NCBI GenBank assembly: GCA_002307215.1
Contig: DBTU01000053.1
Coordinates: forward strand, 1-55,720
DNA length: 55,720 bases
Direction: 5' to 3'
DNA from: Lachnoclostridium sp. UBA1308
Lineage (GTDB): Bacteria; Bacillota; Clostridia; Lachnospirales; Lachnospiraceae
This document shows positions 43,345 through 51,778 of this stretch, piece by piece. Each line of letters begins with the position of its first letter. Position 1 is the first letter of the stretch. The notes beneath the pieces are model-generated. The model ran no database searches. It was not told the origin of the DNA and saw only the letters and a list, made by a program, of their open reading frames with translations. Both the position numbers and the translations under genes were made by a program.

Positions 43345-44673
43345 TTATTCTTGACCTTTGGGATATACCTTATCCCAGTTTATGCCGCCGTCAGTTGTAT
43401 GAGCAATATAATCGCCTGACGAAAACTCTATAACTGCAGCAAAGCCTTCCGTCTGTGATATGAATTCCACACTGTCCATATCGTAAATAATACTGCTTTC
43501 ATCTTCGACATAACTGCCTTCACTAATGCAATCAAAACTCTTCCCACCGTCTCCGGTATACATAAGGCCGCCATCAAGGCCACCTGCACCCACATTCAAG
43601 GGCATCCAGCCGATTAACGGTGTTATGAATTCCAATTCTGTCGGTGCCGGCCTGTTACATCTCATATGATTTATTTTCTCCCAGTTATCTCCCCCGTCCA
43701 AGGTCTGATATAAATCACCGTCTTGCGTTGCGTAATCACAGGTTAAGAACCATCCTGTCCTATCATCCAAAAAGTCAATGGCTATTGCTTTGATCGGGCC
43801 TTCAAAATAGGTTTCGCTAAATTGTGTCTTCCAGCTTTTGCCTCCGTCCGTTGTCTGCAATGCATAAAGCGTATACTCCTCAGATAGGGCTGTATCATCC
43901 TTCTTATCCGGGAGCTTCGTTACATTTCCAACCACCCATCCGGTATCTGCATTACAAAAAGTCATATGCTGAGGATAAAAGTTTTTTACCGGAAACACTG
44001 TCTTCGTCCAGGTACTCCCGCCATCCTCCGTAATGAACATCATTCCTTCAAATACTGCATAGGCATTCATCTTATCATAAGCTCCGATATCAAAATCGCC
44101 GGAAAAAATTGCTTTCTGATGTAGTTGTACCTGCCAGCTTTCCCCACCGTCCCGGCTGCATAATATTTCGTAGGTAATCGAATCCCCACTTGATTCAGGC
44201 CCATTTCCAATTGTAGCAATTGCCCAGCCGTTTTTATCATCCGCAAAAACCAGCTTTTCAAGGACTGCATCATCAACTTCATACTCGGTCCAACCAGCCC
44301 CGCCGTCCCGTGTCCTGATTACCATGGAATTGTTCATATCAGATATCTTGTTATATTCATACCTGATAGCCCAACCATTGTTTTCATCTGTAAAATCCAG
44401 TGAGTATATTTGATAATCCCCTTTATCACTATCACTTGATACAATACCGGTTGGACTTACAGAGGATATGGCATCCTTGTCTTTGTTATCAGGGACTGTA
44501 GTCGGTGTACTGCTTACACTGTTGTTATCCAATTCTGAATCGGTCTCAACGTCATTCACTTTTACTCTACTAGAGTTGTATTTGACAATAAAAGCAATAG
44601 CGTTAAAGCATATGATTAAGAACAAGATACCGACTATTACTTTACTTATTTTTGTTTTCATAAAATTCTTCAC
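43345..44673 (-). CDS. Membrane-anchored Asp-box beta-propeller protein (YCF48-like)
   Basis: About 442 residues. One membrane segment near residues 12-31, a Ser/Thr-rich linker to about 85, then seven repeats, each with a GWA/GFA-type strand and an Asp box: DGGAGW, DGGESW, DGGSTW, DGGKSW, DGGDNW, DGGKSF and DGGINW. That count predicts a seven-bladed propeller outside the membrane. YCF48/HCF136 relatives help assemble photosystem II in plants, but in Firmicutes the role is unknown. The frame begins at a GTG (44673); an ATG four codons later (44661) is equally possible. Confidence 0.88.
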   Translation of the reverse strand: MKNFMKTKISKVIVGILFLIICFNAIAFIVKYNSSRVKVNDVETDSELDNNSVSSTPTTVPDNKDKDAISSVSPTGIVSSDSDKGDYQIYSLDFTDENNGWAIRYEYNKISDMNNSMVIRTRDGGAGWTEYEVDDAVLEKLVFADDKNGWAIATIGNGPESSGDSITYEILCSRDGGESWQVQLHQKAIFSGDFDIGAYDKMNAYAVFEGMMFITEDGGSTWTKTVFPVKNFYPQHMTFCNADTGWVVGNVTKLPDKKDDTALSEEYTLYALQTTDGGKSWKTQFSETYFEGPIKAIAIDFLDDRTGWFLTCDYATQDGDLYQTLDGGDNWEKINHMRCNRPAPTELEFITPLIGWMPLNVGAGGLDGGLMYTGDGGKSFDCISEGSYVEDESSIIYDMDSVEFISQTEGFAAVIEFSSGDYIAHTTDGGINWDKVYPKGQE

Positions 44674-44723
44674 TATTCATCCGACCTCTGTAATAATATT
44701 GTAGTACATGGTGTAAAAACTTA

Positions 44724-45284
44724 TCACTTCATTAAACTTAACCCCTCACTAAATCCTGTTCCGAGAGGTTTTCCGATATTCCAGTACAAATTATCCATAC
44801 AATATAAAATCGGATTTAACTTCGTTGTGTCCGGAAAGCCATCGGACATACATTTTTGATCAACATAGACCCCTGTCACCTGACCTATAAATACTTCCAT
44901 CTCATAGATTTCAAATGTCTTTATTACCTCACACTCCATATTGATCGGGCATTCACCTATCAATGGAATCAAATCATTACTTTCGTAAAAGGTCTGAAAA
45001 ACCTGAGACTTGTCCGTCTTTTCGCCGGTAACCAGCCCACAGTAATCCAGCTTTTGCATCAAATCAGCGGATGGAATATTAACACTGAATAAACCATTTT
45101 CGTGTATTCCTCTGTTGGTGTAATGTCCTTTCTGTGAGGATATATAGATAACACCCGGATCAACGCTTATGATACCACAGTTTCCCAGTGTAATATAGTT
45201 CGATCTGCCCTCCACTACCGCTCCTACGAGGACGGCCGGAATAGGATAGACCATTGGTAAATTCTTAATTTTAATTTTGTTCAT
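44724..45284 (-). CDS. Flavin reductase-like (flavoredoxin) protein
   Basis: 186 residues of the FMN-binding split-barrel flavin reductase domain: MVYPIPAVLVGAVVEGRSNYITLGNCG and HYTNRGIHENGLFSVNIPS. It reduces flavins or acts as flavoredoxin; the partner is unknown. GGGGGAT precedes the ATG. It is divergent from the WYL regulator at 45571, which may control it. Confidence 0.88.
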   Translation of the reverse strand: MNKIKIKNLPMVYPIPAVLVGAVVEGRSNYITLGNCGIISVDPGVIYISSQKGHYTNRGIHENGLFSVNIPSADLMQKLDYCGLVTGEKTDKSQVFQTFYESNDLIPLIGECPINMECEVIKTFEIYEMEVFIGQVTGVYVDQKCMSDGFPDTTKLNPILYCMDNLYWNIGKPLGTGFSEGLSLMK

Positions 45285-45390
45285 AACTTATCCCCCATAA
45301 TTAAATATTATTGAATTATTCTCAATTAATCATACATCAAAACCCGAGATGATACCACTATATTCTACAATATTTTCGTGCTCGTTTTCG

Positions 45391-45435
45391 TACTGTTCCA
45401 TATAGTACTGTTCCTTATAGCATTGTTCCATATAG
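45391..45435. repeat. Triplicated 15-bp tandem repeat before the WYL gene
   Basis: Three 15-base units TACTGTTCCATATAG / TACTGTTCCTTATAG / CATTGTTCCATATAG in the divergent gap between the flavin reductase and WYL genes. A separate direct pair ACATCAATGATAGGA / ACATCTATGATAGGA (45501-45542 region) surrounds a TATAAT (about 45514-45519). These could be regulator-binding half sites or slippage products. Confidence 0.65.
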
Positions 45436-45570
45436 CGGGGCTTGTTGTTCTTGAATAATTTGCCTTACTATTGTAAGATATAGAAAAGATTACGTCAGAC
45501 ATCAATGATAGGATTATAATCTTCCTAACATCTATGATAGGAAGAAAAGGATAAGGTCAGGAGGAAACCT

Positions 45571-46566
45571 ATGAAGGATATGGCTCAGACGGAACGGCAG
45601 ATTTTTATTCTATTGCTGCTTTCTGAAAACAAAAGGGGATACACCATTAATGATATCCATGCCTCCCTGGAAAAATGGGATGTCATCGTGGATAAGAAGA
45701 CGATTGGAAGAGATATCGACAGTCTGTCCGGTATCTGCTTTATCTCAGAGGAGGATCGGAACGGCAAGACCTATTATACCGCTGATAAATTTCGCCTCGA
45801 AGACATCACCTTTACCTCTCCCGAGCTTATTTCCCTTGCTTTTCTGTTGGAGCTTTTAAAGCCCTATCAATATATGACGATGGGCAAGACCTCCCAAGAG
45901 CTGATCCATAAGCTTCTCGATAATACTACCAATGTAAACCGCGAATTCATCAAGCATTTTACCGGTCTGGTTACCATCAATACCAACGATTATATCATTG
46001 ACGAGATTAATCCGGAGATTGAGGAACGCCTTCAGAATGCGATCCGCAATAAATTCAAAGCAAAAATTGTGTATCACAGCTTCGGACAGGATGAGGATAC
46101 AATTCGTATCATCCGCCCTTATGAGCTTTTGATTAATGATGGCGCCCTGAATGTGGTAGCTTACTGCGAATTACGGAGTGACCTGTGTGATTTTCGTGTA
46201 TCACGTATTAAAGCGATTACTTTACTCGAGGATACCTTTGTCATACCGAAAGAATATTATCTGAAGAATACTCGTACCAAGTTCATCCATCTGTCCGGAA
46301 ATGTAAACGAACAGATTATCATAGAGTTTAAAGGTCAGACCGCAAAATATATACGTGAATATGAAGCCGATCTGGCAGATGAAATTACGGAAACAGCAAA
46401 TGGCATCCGTTTTATTCGTAATACCGCCGTAACCGAGGAATTAATACGCTGGATCATGCAGTTCGGCTCAGGAGCCAAGGTCTTAAATCCACCTCATTTG
46501 AAGGATAAAATAAAGCAGGAACTTTCCAAAAATCTGGAGCAATACCAGCATAACCCAACAGCATAA
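45571..46566 (+). CDS. WYL-domain transcription regulator
   Basis: 331 residues: N-terminal winged helix (ERQIFILLLLSENKRGYTINDI...KKTIGRDIDSL) and a WYL domain (AKIVYHSFGQDEDTIRIIRPYELLIND, WNVVAYCELRSDLCDFRVSRI-type block) with a C-terminal WCX-like part. WYL domains bind nucleotide or small ligands and regulate neighbours. AGGAGG is 5 bases before the ATG. Targets are probably the divergent flavin reductase or the MerR gene 48 bases downstream. Confidence 0.9.
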   Translation: MKDMAQTERQIFILLLLSENKRGYTINDIHASLEKWDVIVDKKTIGRDIDSLSGICFISEEDRNGKTYYTADKFRLEDITFTSPELISLAFLLELLKPYQYMTMGKTSQELIHKLLDNTTNVNREFIKHFTGLVTINTNDYIIDEINPEIEERLQNAIRNKFKAKIVYHSFGQDEDTIRIIRPYELLINDGALNVVAYCELRSDLCDFRVSRIKAITLLEDTFVIPKEYYLKNTRTKFIHLSGNVNEQIIIEFKGQTAKYIREYEADLADEITETANGIRFIRNTAVTEELIRWIMQFGSGAKVLNPPHLKDKIKQELSKNLEQYQHNPTA

Positions 46567-46614
46567 TATCATGAATGAATAACAAGTCACTTCGAGCATT
46601 TTTACGGAGGATTT

Positions 46615-47142
46615 ATGTATAGTATCAGCAAATTGTGTCAAGCTTCCGGCCTTTCGAGAAGCACTCTGTTATATTATGATTCCATTGATCTTTTGAAGCC
46701 CTCGGGTCGAACAGCTTCGAACTACCGTCTCTATTCCGAGGAGGATCAGTCACGCCTTGCACAGATATGCGCATATCGCGAGGCAGGCGTATCGCTGGAG
46801 CAGATCAAGGAACTTCTGAGGACTGAGGGGAAAGACGATAAGGATATATTAATCGGACGACTTTCCGGTATTAATAACGAACTATATCTTCTCCGACTTC
46901 AGCAGAAAATAATAATAGAAATGTTAAAAAATAAGCAGGAACAAAATCAGCCATATTTACTGGATAAAAATACTTTTGTTTCATTACTGAAGTCTAGCGG
47001 TATGAGCGACCAATCCCTAGCTCAGCTTCATGTAGAATTTGAAAGGCACTCTCCCACAAAACATCAAGCTTTCCTGGAGTATCTGGGCATTGATCAAGAA
47101 GACATCCGTCTCATTAGGGAATGTGGTCAGAAACTTTTATAA
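46615..47142 (+). CDS. MerR-family transcription regulator
   Basis: 175 residues; MerR N-terminal winged helix (YSISKLCQASGLSRSTLLYYDSIDLLKPSGRTASNYRLY) and a coiled-coil dimer helix. The C-terminal part has no cysteine cluster, so it is not a metal sensor; it resembles ligand-poor MerR types. GGAGG is 5 bases before the ATG. It lies just after the WYL gene, and its last codons overlap the convergent DUF4179-like gene by 29 bases. Confidence 0.92.
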   Translation: MYSISKLCQASGLSRSTLLYYDSIDLLKPSGRTASNYRLYSEEDQSRLAQICAYREAGVSLEQIKELLRTEGKDDKDILIGRLSGINNELYLLRLQQKIIIEMLKNKQEQNQPYLLDKNTFVSLLKSSGMSDQSLAQLHVEFERHSPTKHQAFLEYLGIDQEDIRLIRECGQKLL

Positions 47143-48076
47143 TGATATCTCCAATATGAACCTCGGAAATGTTTGCTTTCTGAATTGTTTCCGGAAGACA
47201 TGCCATGATATTGTTTTCATTATCAAGAAAACAATCTATCTGATCAGTCATTGTTCCATCCTTATATTTAAGATGTATATAGATACCATAATAGGCCCCG
47301 CTGCCCGTATATATATTGCTTAAAGGGTCAAAAGGTACTTTAGTTTCCTTCAATGTTGTGGTACTCACCTTAATTATCATATCCGAAATCACTATATTAT
47401 CGATTTGTAACTCTTTTCCGCATAAAAGGATCTCGTCCGTATGATTATCGTTAATAATTGTTAACGTGTTATCAGGATCTTCCTGTAACGAAAAGGTTAC
47501 CTTCCATTTTCCTTCGATTAATTGATCCTGCCAGGTTGATCCAAGTACCTGGGATTGATTGCAGATCAAATTCTGAACACATAACTCAGCACTCTGATTA
47601 CTTATATTCTCCGGTATCGTCCATTCAAAATAACAATATAGTATTTTGGAATCCTCTGATAATTCCGTATACCCACAAGAAAAAGCGGATTCACTTATTT
47701 CCTTACTGTTTATTTTTAAAGCATTCATCGACGGATTCATGCCATTTTCAAAACGTTTACCATTTTCTTTTTCAAAAGAATATAAAATAACAGCTGTCCC
47801 ATTGACAACATGCGATGACACAACCGTCATCCTGATGCCATTATTGCTGTCCTGGTATCCAAGGTAATGTATATCCTCACTTTTTAAATGAAGCACTGTA
47901 GCTAATAGTTCTCTATATTCTCCGGACAATGCATAAGCAGCAAAATTAGTCAATCCAACCAGTACGATAATGATTAAAAGCGTTACCACACTACGGTATT
48001 TGTGTGCATTTTTTCCACTCAATGCTTTTTTACGAATGCTCTCATCAAATATATTTTTCAAATCCTTATGCTCCAT
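47114..48076 (-). CDS. DUF4179-like anti-sigma-type membrane protein
   Basis: 320 residues. N-terminal cytosolic part (about 1-28), one membrane helix (about 30-50), then an extracellular beta-rich region. The layout resembles the DUF4179/RsgI-like proteins that usually pair with an extracytoplasmic sigma factor. No sigma gene adjoins, so the partner is distant or absent. Its 3' end overlaps the MerR gene (47114-47142). The assignment is by layout only. Confidence 0.7.
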   Translation of the reverse strand: MEHKDLKNIFDESIRKKALSGKNAHKYRSVVTLLIIIVLVGLTNFAAYALSGEYRELLATVLHLKSEDIHYLGYQDSNNGIRMTVVSSHVVNGTAVILYSFEKENGKRFENGMNPSMNALKINSKEISESAFSCGYTELSEDSKILYCYFEWTIPENISNQSAELCVQNLICNQSQVLGSTWQDQLIEGKWKVTFSLQEDPDNTLTIINDNHTDEILLCGKELQIDNIVISDMIIKVSTTTLKETKVPFDPLSNIYTGSGAYYGIYIHLKYKDGTMTDQIDCFLDNENNIMACLPETIQKANISEVHIGDIIIKVSDHIP

Positions 48077-48259
48077 CCTTCTCTCCCTTCTATACGGAGT
48101 AATCCTCCAATAAGTAATATTATATCAAAATATTTGATGCAATACCATCTTAGTGAAATACGAAATAAATATTGTATGAAATACTAACTTCTTGAAACAC
48201 GAATTAAATATTGCATACAAAAAGTTCTTTTCATTTTACAAAATCGTTAATTATTTTAC

Positions 48260-48290
48260 TTGACCTGACTACAACTTTATAGTTTAGAGT
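48260..48290 (+). promoter_or_regulatory. Possible long-spacer promoter of the MFS gene
   Basis: TTGACC at about 48260-48265 and a TAGAGT box 19 bases later, with a dyad AACT-ttat-AGTT in the spacer. Long 19-20 base spacers with a central dyad are typical of MerR-activated promoters, and a MerR gene lies 1.1 kb upstream. A TAAAAT box (48295 region) is an alternative -10. Confidence 0.35.
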
Positions 48291-48321
48291 TATGTTAAAA
48301 TAACTAGTGAGGTGTAGCAGT

Positions 48322-49548
48322 ATGAAACAACCCGTTTTAATTAATCGGAACTTTGCGTTCCTATGGTCCGGAAAAATCATATCACAAATCGGTGACAAGT
48401 TTTATGCTCTTGCGTTGGCATGGTGGATCTTACAAAAAACCGATTCTTCCGGAATCATGGGCTTCTTTTTATTAGTATCCGTTCTTCCCGGGCTTGTCCT
48501 CGGTCTGTTTGCAGGGGCTATGACTGACCGTCTAAACCGTAAGCACGTCCTTATCATCACCGATATTCTGAGGGGATTTCTTATTCTTCTCGTCGTACTG
48601 CTCTCGTTCCTTCATATACTTGTGGTATGGCATGTTTTTATCATCGGCGCTGCTTTATCACTTGTTACAGCATTTTTTGACCCAGCCGTTCAGGCTGTCC
48701 TTCCACAACTGGTTGACAGGGAACATTTAAAAAAAGCCAATTCGATGAACCAGATGGTAAGTGGAATTTGTACAATTCTAGGACCTATACTTGGCGCGGT
48801 TGCCATCAGTCATTTCAGCGTAACACCGGTATTTTTATTTAATGGTATCTCTTATCTTATCTCTGCCATTTTATCAAAAATGCTGATTTTAAATACCGCA
48901 AATGGAATGAGCCATAAGAAGAATACAGTCGTCACGGATATGAAGGATGGGATTTTATTTCTAAGAAATAATCGTGGATTACTCCGTATTATATCAATTA
49001 TTGCATTTGCTCATTTCTTTATGGGAAGCTTGATGGTAATGATGCCCTTTCTTGCAAAAAGTCTAAGCGGTAACGGGGTTCAAAATCTCGGTTCTATGGA
49101 GACCTTTCTTGGAATCGGATTATTACTGGGTGCTTTATATATAAGAGGAATGGGGTCTCCCTCCATGAGTGAGAAAACTCTTAATTATATTATTCTGACT
49201 CTTGGGGTGAGCTTTCTATTCGTTAGTTTATTACAATTCATCTCCAGTGAGAGCATTTTCCCCTATCTACCGGTGTTTCTTCTGATTGGCTGTGGACTCT
49301 CCGGCGGTTCTGTTTATTGGCAGTCCCTACTGCAGTTAAATACGCCGGATTACATGACCGGACGGGTATTCAGTGTTTCTTCTTTGGCAGGTAATGCGTC
49401 TCTACCGATTGCTTTTGGGGTTTATGGCCTGCTTATGATATCAATAACCATCAAGTTGTTGATGCTTTTTTCCGGCCTATGCTTAGTACTTTTATCCATC
49501 CTTTTTCTACTACCCCGGAGGCGTCATAAACAGCAGCTTCCTATCTGA
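48322..49548 (+). CDS. MFS transporter
   Basis: 408 residues with about twelve membrane segments, the N-terminal FLWSGKIISQIGDKFYALALAWWILQ and the loop-2 motif GAMTDRLNRKHVLI. This is the MFS_3/enterobactin-exporter-like group (MFS efflux). The substrate is unknown. GAGGTG precedes the ATG at 48322. It ends about 18 bases before the T-box promoter. Confidence 0.9.
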   Translation: MKQPVLINRNFAFLWSGKIISQIGDKFYALALAWWILQKTDSSGIMGFFLLVSVLPGLVLGLFAGAMTDRLNRKHVLIITDILRGFLILLVVLLSFLHILVVWHVFIIGAALSLVTAFFDPAVQAVLPQLVDREHLKKANSMNQMVSGICTILGPILGAVAISHFSVTPVFLFNGISYLISAILSKMLILNTANGMSHKKNTVVTDMKDGILFLRNNRGLLRIISIIAFAHFFMGSLMVMMPFLAKSLSGNGVQNLGSMETFLGIGLLLGALYIRGMGSPSMSEKTLNYIILTLGVSFLFVSLLQFISSESIFPYLPVFLLIGCGLSGGSVYWQSLLQLNTPDYMTGRVFSVSSLAGNASLPIAFGVYGLLMISITIKLLMLFSGLCLVLLSILFLLPRRRHKQQLPI

Positions 49549-49565
49549 TTTACGGTAAATCTTTG

Positions 49566-49594
49566 TTGACATTTCATATGATTCTGTATATACT
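49566..49594 (+). promoter_or_regulatory. Promoter of the T-box-trpB unit
   Basis: TTGACA (49566-49571), 17 bases, TATACT (49589-49594). Transcription would start near 49601, at the beginning of the T-box stem I. Confidence 0.85.
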
Positions 49595-49601
49595 GAAATT
49601 A

Positions 49602-49899
49602 TAATATTTGTAATGATTTATAAACCGTTGAGTAAGAAGAGTAGATATAGTCAATTATATTCAGAGAGCTGCAGAGGGTGGAAATGCGGTAATAGGGCTG
49701 TATTGAATGGGCTTACGAGGGTGGGAAGAAAGACAGTTAAGCTGTCAAGTAATGCCCGACGGAATCTCTATCCGTTAACAAGTGAGCATATATTCGCGTA
49801 TATGGAATGAGAGGGTGCAATTGCATCAAACCGGGTGGTACCGCAGAAGCGCATAATAGCTTTTGTCCCAGTAAAATTACTGAGGCAAGGGCTTTTTTT
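49602..49899 (+). promoter_or_regulatory. T-box riboswitch, tryptophan specifier
   Basis: A tRNA-sensing leader. Stem I has the AGAGAGC GA-motif (about 49664) and GGGTGGAAATGC distal part. The specifier loop GAA-TGG places UGG (Trp) at 49708-49710. The conserved T-box GGGTGGTACCGC is at 49833-49844. The terminator (49858-49899) pairs AGCTTTTGTCCCAGTAA with TTACTGAGGCAAGGGCT and is followed by TTTTTTT. Uncharged tRNA-Trp binding would favour the antiterminator and so trpB transcription. Confidence 0.93.
49858..49899 (+). terminator. T-box terminator
   Basis: Stem AGCTTTTGTCCCAGTAA / TTACTGAGGCAAGGGCT with an A-A loop and seven T (49893-49899). It competes with the antiterminator formed by the T-box region. 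Confidence 0.93.
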
Positions 49900-49956
49900 A
49901 TACTCAAAATTACTAATCAAGTTATGTAGCATCTAAAAGTAAATGAAACAAAGCAA

Positions 49957-50039
49957 CCCGAAAGGAGACGAAATTCTCCTTTCGCAAAACCCGAAAGGAG
50001 ACGAAATTCTCCTTTCGCAAAACCCGAAAGGAGAATTGG
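49957..50039 (+). repeat. Tandem hairpin repeat leading into the trpB ribosome site
   Basis: Two perfect 33-bp units (49957-49989, 49990-50022) and a third partial unit (from 50023) that becomes the trpB ribosome site. Each full unit has arms CGAAAGGAGA / TCTCCTTTCG. Because units are identical, the 3' arm of unit 2 can also pair with the third unit as AATTCTCCTTTCG / CGAAAGGAGAATT, a 13-bp helix that covers GGAG. Two pairing registers are therefore possible: one frees the ribosome site, one hides it. Confidence 0.85.
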
Positions 50040-50042
50040 AAA

Positions 50043-51410
50043 ATGTTAAAGAAAATTCCACACAGACTTTATCTGAGCGAGGATCAGATGCCAAAGCAAT
50101 GGTACAATTTGAGAGCTGATATGAAGGAGTTACCGGATCCGCTCTTAAATCCCGGAACACTACAGCCCTGTAAGGAGGAGGAGCTATATCCTATTTTCTG
50201 TGAAAAGCTTGCTCACCAGGAAATGGATAACACCACCAGATACGTTGATATACCGGAGGAAATTCAAGATTTCTATAAGATGTATCGTCCGTCACCTTTA
50301 ATTCGTGCCTATAACCTGGAAAAGGCACTGGGAACTCCCGCTAAGATTTATTACAAATTTGAAGGAAACAATACCTCAGGAAGTCATAAGTTGAATTCTG
50401 CCATTGCTCAGGCCTATTATGCAAAGGATCAGGGACTTAAGGGATTAACTACCGAAACAGGCGCCGGACAGTGGGGAACCGCTCTTTCAGAAGCCTGTGC
50501 TTACTATAATCTTCCGCTTATCGTTTACATGGTTAAGGTATCCTACGAGCAGAAGCCTTTTCGTAAATCGGTAATGCAGACCTTTGATGCTGAGATTATT
50601 GCAAGTCCCAGCGATACTACAAATGTTGGCAAAATGATTTTAGCAAATAATCCAAATACCGGCGGAAGCCTTGGCTGTGCCATCTCCGAAGCGGTTGAGA
50701 AGGCCGTATCGACCCCCGGATACCGTTATGTTCTTGGTTCTGTATTAAATCAGGTATTACTGCATCAGTCCATTATAGGTCTGGAATCAAAGCAGGCTAT
50801 GGAAATGCTGGATGAATATCCGGATATCGTTATCGGCTGCGCCGGTGGCGGTTCTAACTTAGGAGGTTTGGTTGCTCCGTTCATGCAGGATAAATTAGCC
50901 GGCAGAACCAGCCCGAGAATCATTGCAGTTGAACCGGCTTCTTGTCCCTCCTTCACTAGGGGTAAGTACGCCTATGACTTCTGCGATACCGGAAGAGTTA
51001 CACCTCTTGCTAAAATGTATACGCTTGGAAGTAGCTTTATGCCCTCCGCTAACCACGCAGGCGGCTTAAGATATCATGGAATGAGCCCTATTCTCTCCAA
51101 GCTGTATCATGACGGCTATATGGAAGCAGTTGCTGTTGAACAGACAAAGGTATTTGAGGCAGCCGTATTCTTTGCAAAACAAGAAACCATACTTCCGGCA
51201 CCGGAATCTGCCCATGCAATACGCACTGCTATTGATGAAGCTCTTAAATGCAAGGAAACCGGAGAAGCAAAGACCATTCTCTTTGGTCTGACCGGTACCG
51301 GATATTTTGACATGACAGCATATAATGCCTATTTGAATGGCACCATGACAGACTACATTCCTACAGATGAAGACCTTAAGAAAGGCTTTGACGAGCTTCC
51401 GACCGTATAA
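50043..51410 (+). CDS. trpB: Tryptophan synthase beta chain, TrpB2 type
   Basis: 455-residue PLP enzyme that condenses indole and serine into tryptophan, in the stand-alone TrpB2 form (no trpA nearby). The PLP lysine is in GSHKLNSA (about residue 118) and the phosphate cup in CAGGGSNLGG (about 270-280). The N-terminal extension and KYDFCDTGRVTPLAKMYTLG-like region match TrpB2. AAAGGAG is 9 bases before the ATG, within the third hairpin unit. The Trp T-box upstream confirms amino-acid control. Confidence 0.95.
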   Translation: MLKKIPHRLYLSEDQMPKQWYNLRADMKELPDPLLNPGTLQPCKEEELYPIFCEKLAHQEMDNTTRYVDIPEEIQDFYKMYRPSPLIRAYNLEKALGTPAKIYYKFEGNNTSGSHKLNSAIAQAYYAKDQGLKGLTTETGAGQWGTALSEACAYYNLPLIVYMVKVSYEQKPFRKSVMQTFDAEIIASPSDTTNVGKMILANNPNTGGSLGCAISEAVEKAVSTPGYRYVLGSVLNQVLLHQSIIGLESKQAMEMLDEYPDIVIGCAGGGSNLGGLVAPFMQDKLAGRTSPRIIAVEPASCPSFTRGKYAYDFCDTGRVTPLAKMYTLGSSFMPSANHAGGLRYHGMSPILSKLYHDGYMEAVAVEQTKVFEAAVFFAKQETILPAPESAHAIRTAIDEALKCKETGEAKTILFGLTGTGYFDMTAYNAYLNGTMTDYIPTDEDLKKGFDELPTV

Positions 51411-51470
51411 GTCTATAGGATGAGATGAATTTATTTTTACTGTCGCAATGAAGTCTTGGAAGACATAAAG

Positions 51471-51516
51471 GAAAGATTGGGAAAAGCTACCGAGTAGGTT
51501 TTTCCAATCTTTCTTT
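51471..51516 (+). terminator. Terminator of trpB
   Basis: AAAGATTGGGAAAA / TTTTCCAATCTTT pair around a 14-base loop, followed by CTTTACTT. It lies about 60 bases past the trpB stop. Confidence 0.85.
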
Positions 51517-51619
51517 ACTTATGGTTCTGATAATTTCTGAAAACCTTCTATGATATTCTGTTCTAAACTTTTTGCTTTAAGCTACTTTACTCTGTGATAT
51601 TCTTCTCTGAGACTTTGTT

Positions 51620-51778
51620 CTAATCCTTTGGTTCTTCCTTTTTCTCGCCGTAATAATTGTTTGTATTCCCGGCATTGTTACCAATCTCAATCCCTTTTTT
51701 GATGGGTGAGATCAAGATACCTATTAAGATTCCAAAGAACAAGGCACCTAAAATTGTTTTTAATTCCTCTTTTTTCAT
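51620..51778 (-). CDS. Small membrane hypothetical protein
   Basis: 52 residues from the ATG at 51778, which has GAGGGAG 4-8 bases upstream; the 73-codon frame has no ribosome site. One hydrophobic segment LGALFFGILIGILISPI (about 9-25) then a polar tail. It has the character of a YtxH-type small membrane protein, without a firm match. It is isolated between trpB and rpoD. Confidence 0.6.
   Translation of the reverse strand: MKKEELKTILGALFFGILIGILISPIKKGIEIGNNAGNTNNYYGEKKEEPKD

Noticed and set aside
42402..49548. A mobile accessory island
   Set aside because: The fchA to MFS stretch has mixed regulators, but no integrase, att-like direct repeats, tRNA target or base-composition break that I can see.
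49957..50022. Direct repeats that might be a CRISPR array
   Set aside because: The units are contiguous with no spacers, there are no cas genes, and they merge into the trpB ribosome site.
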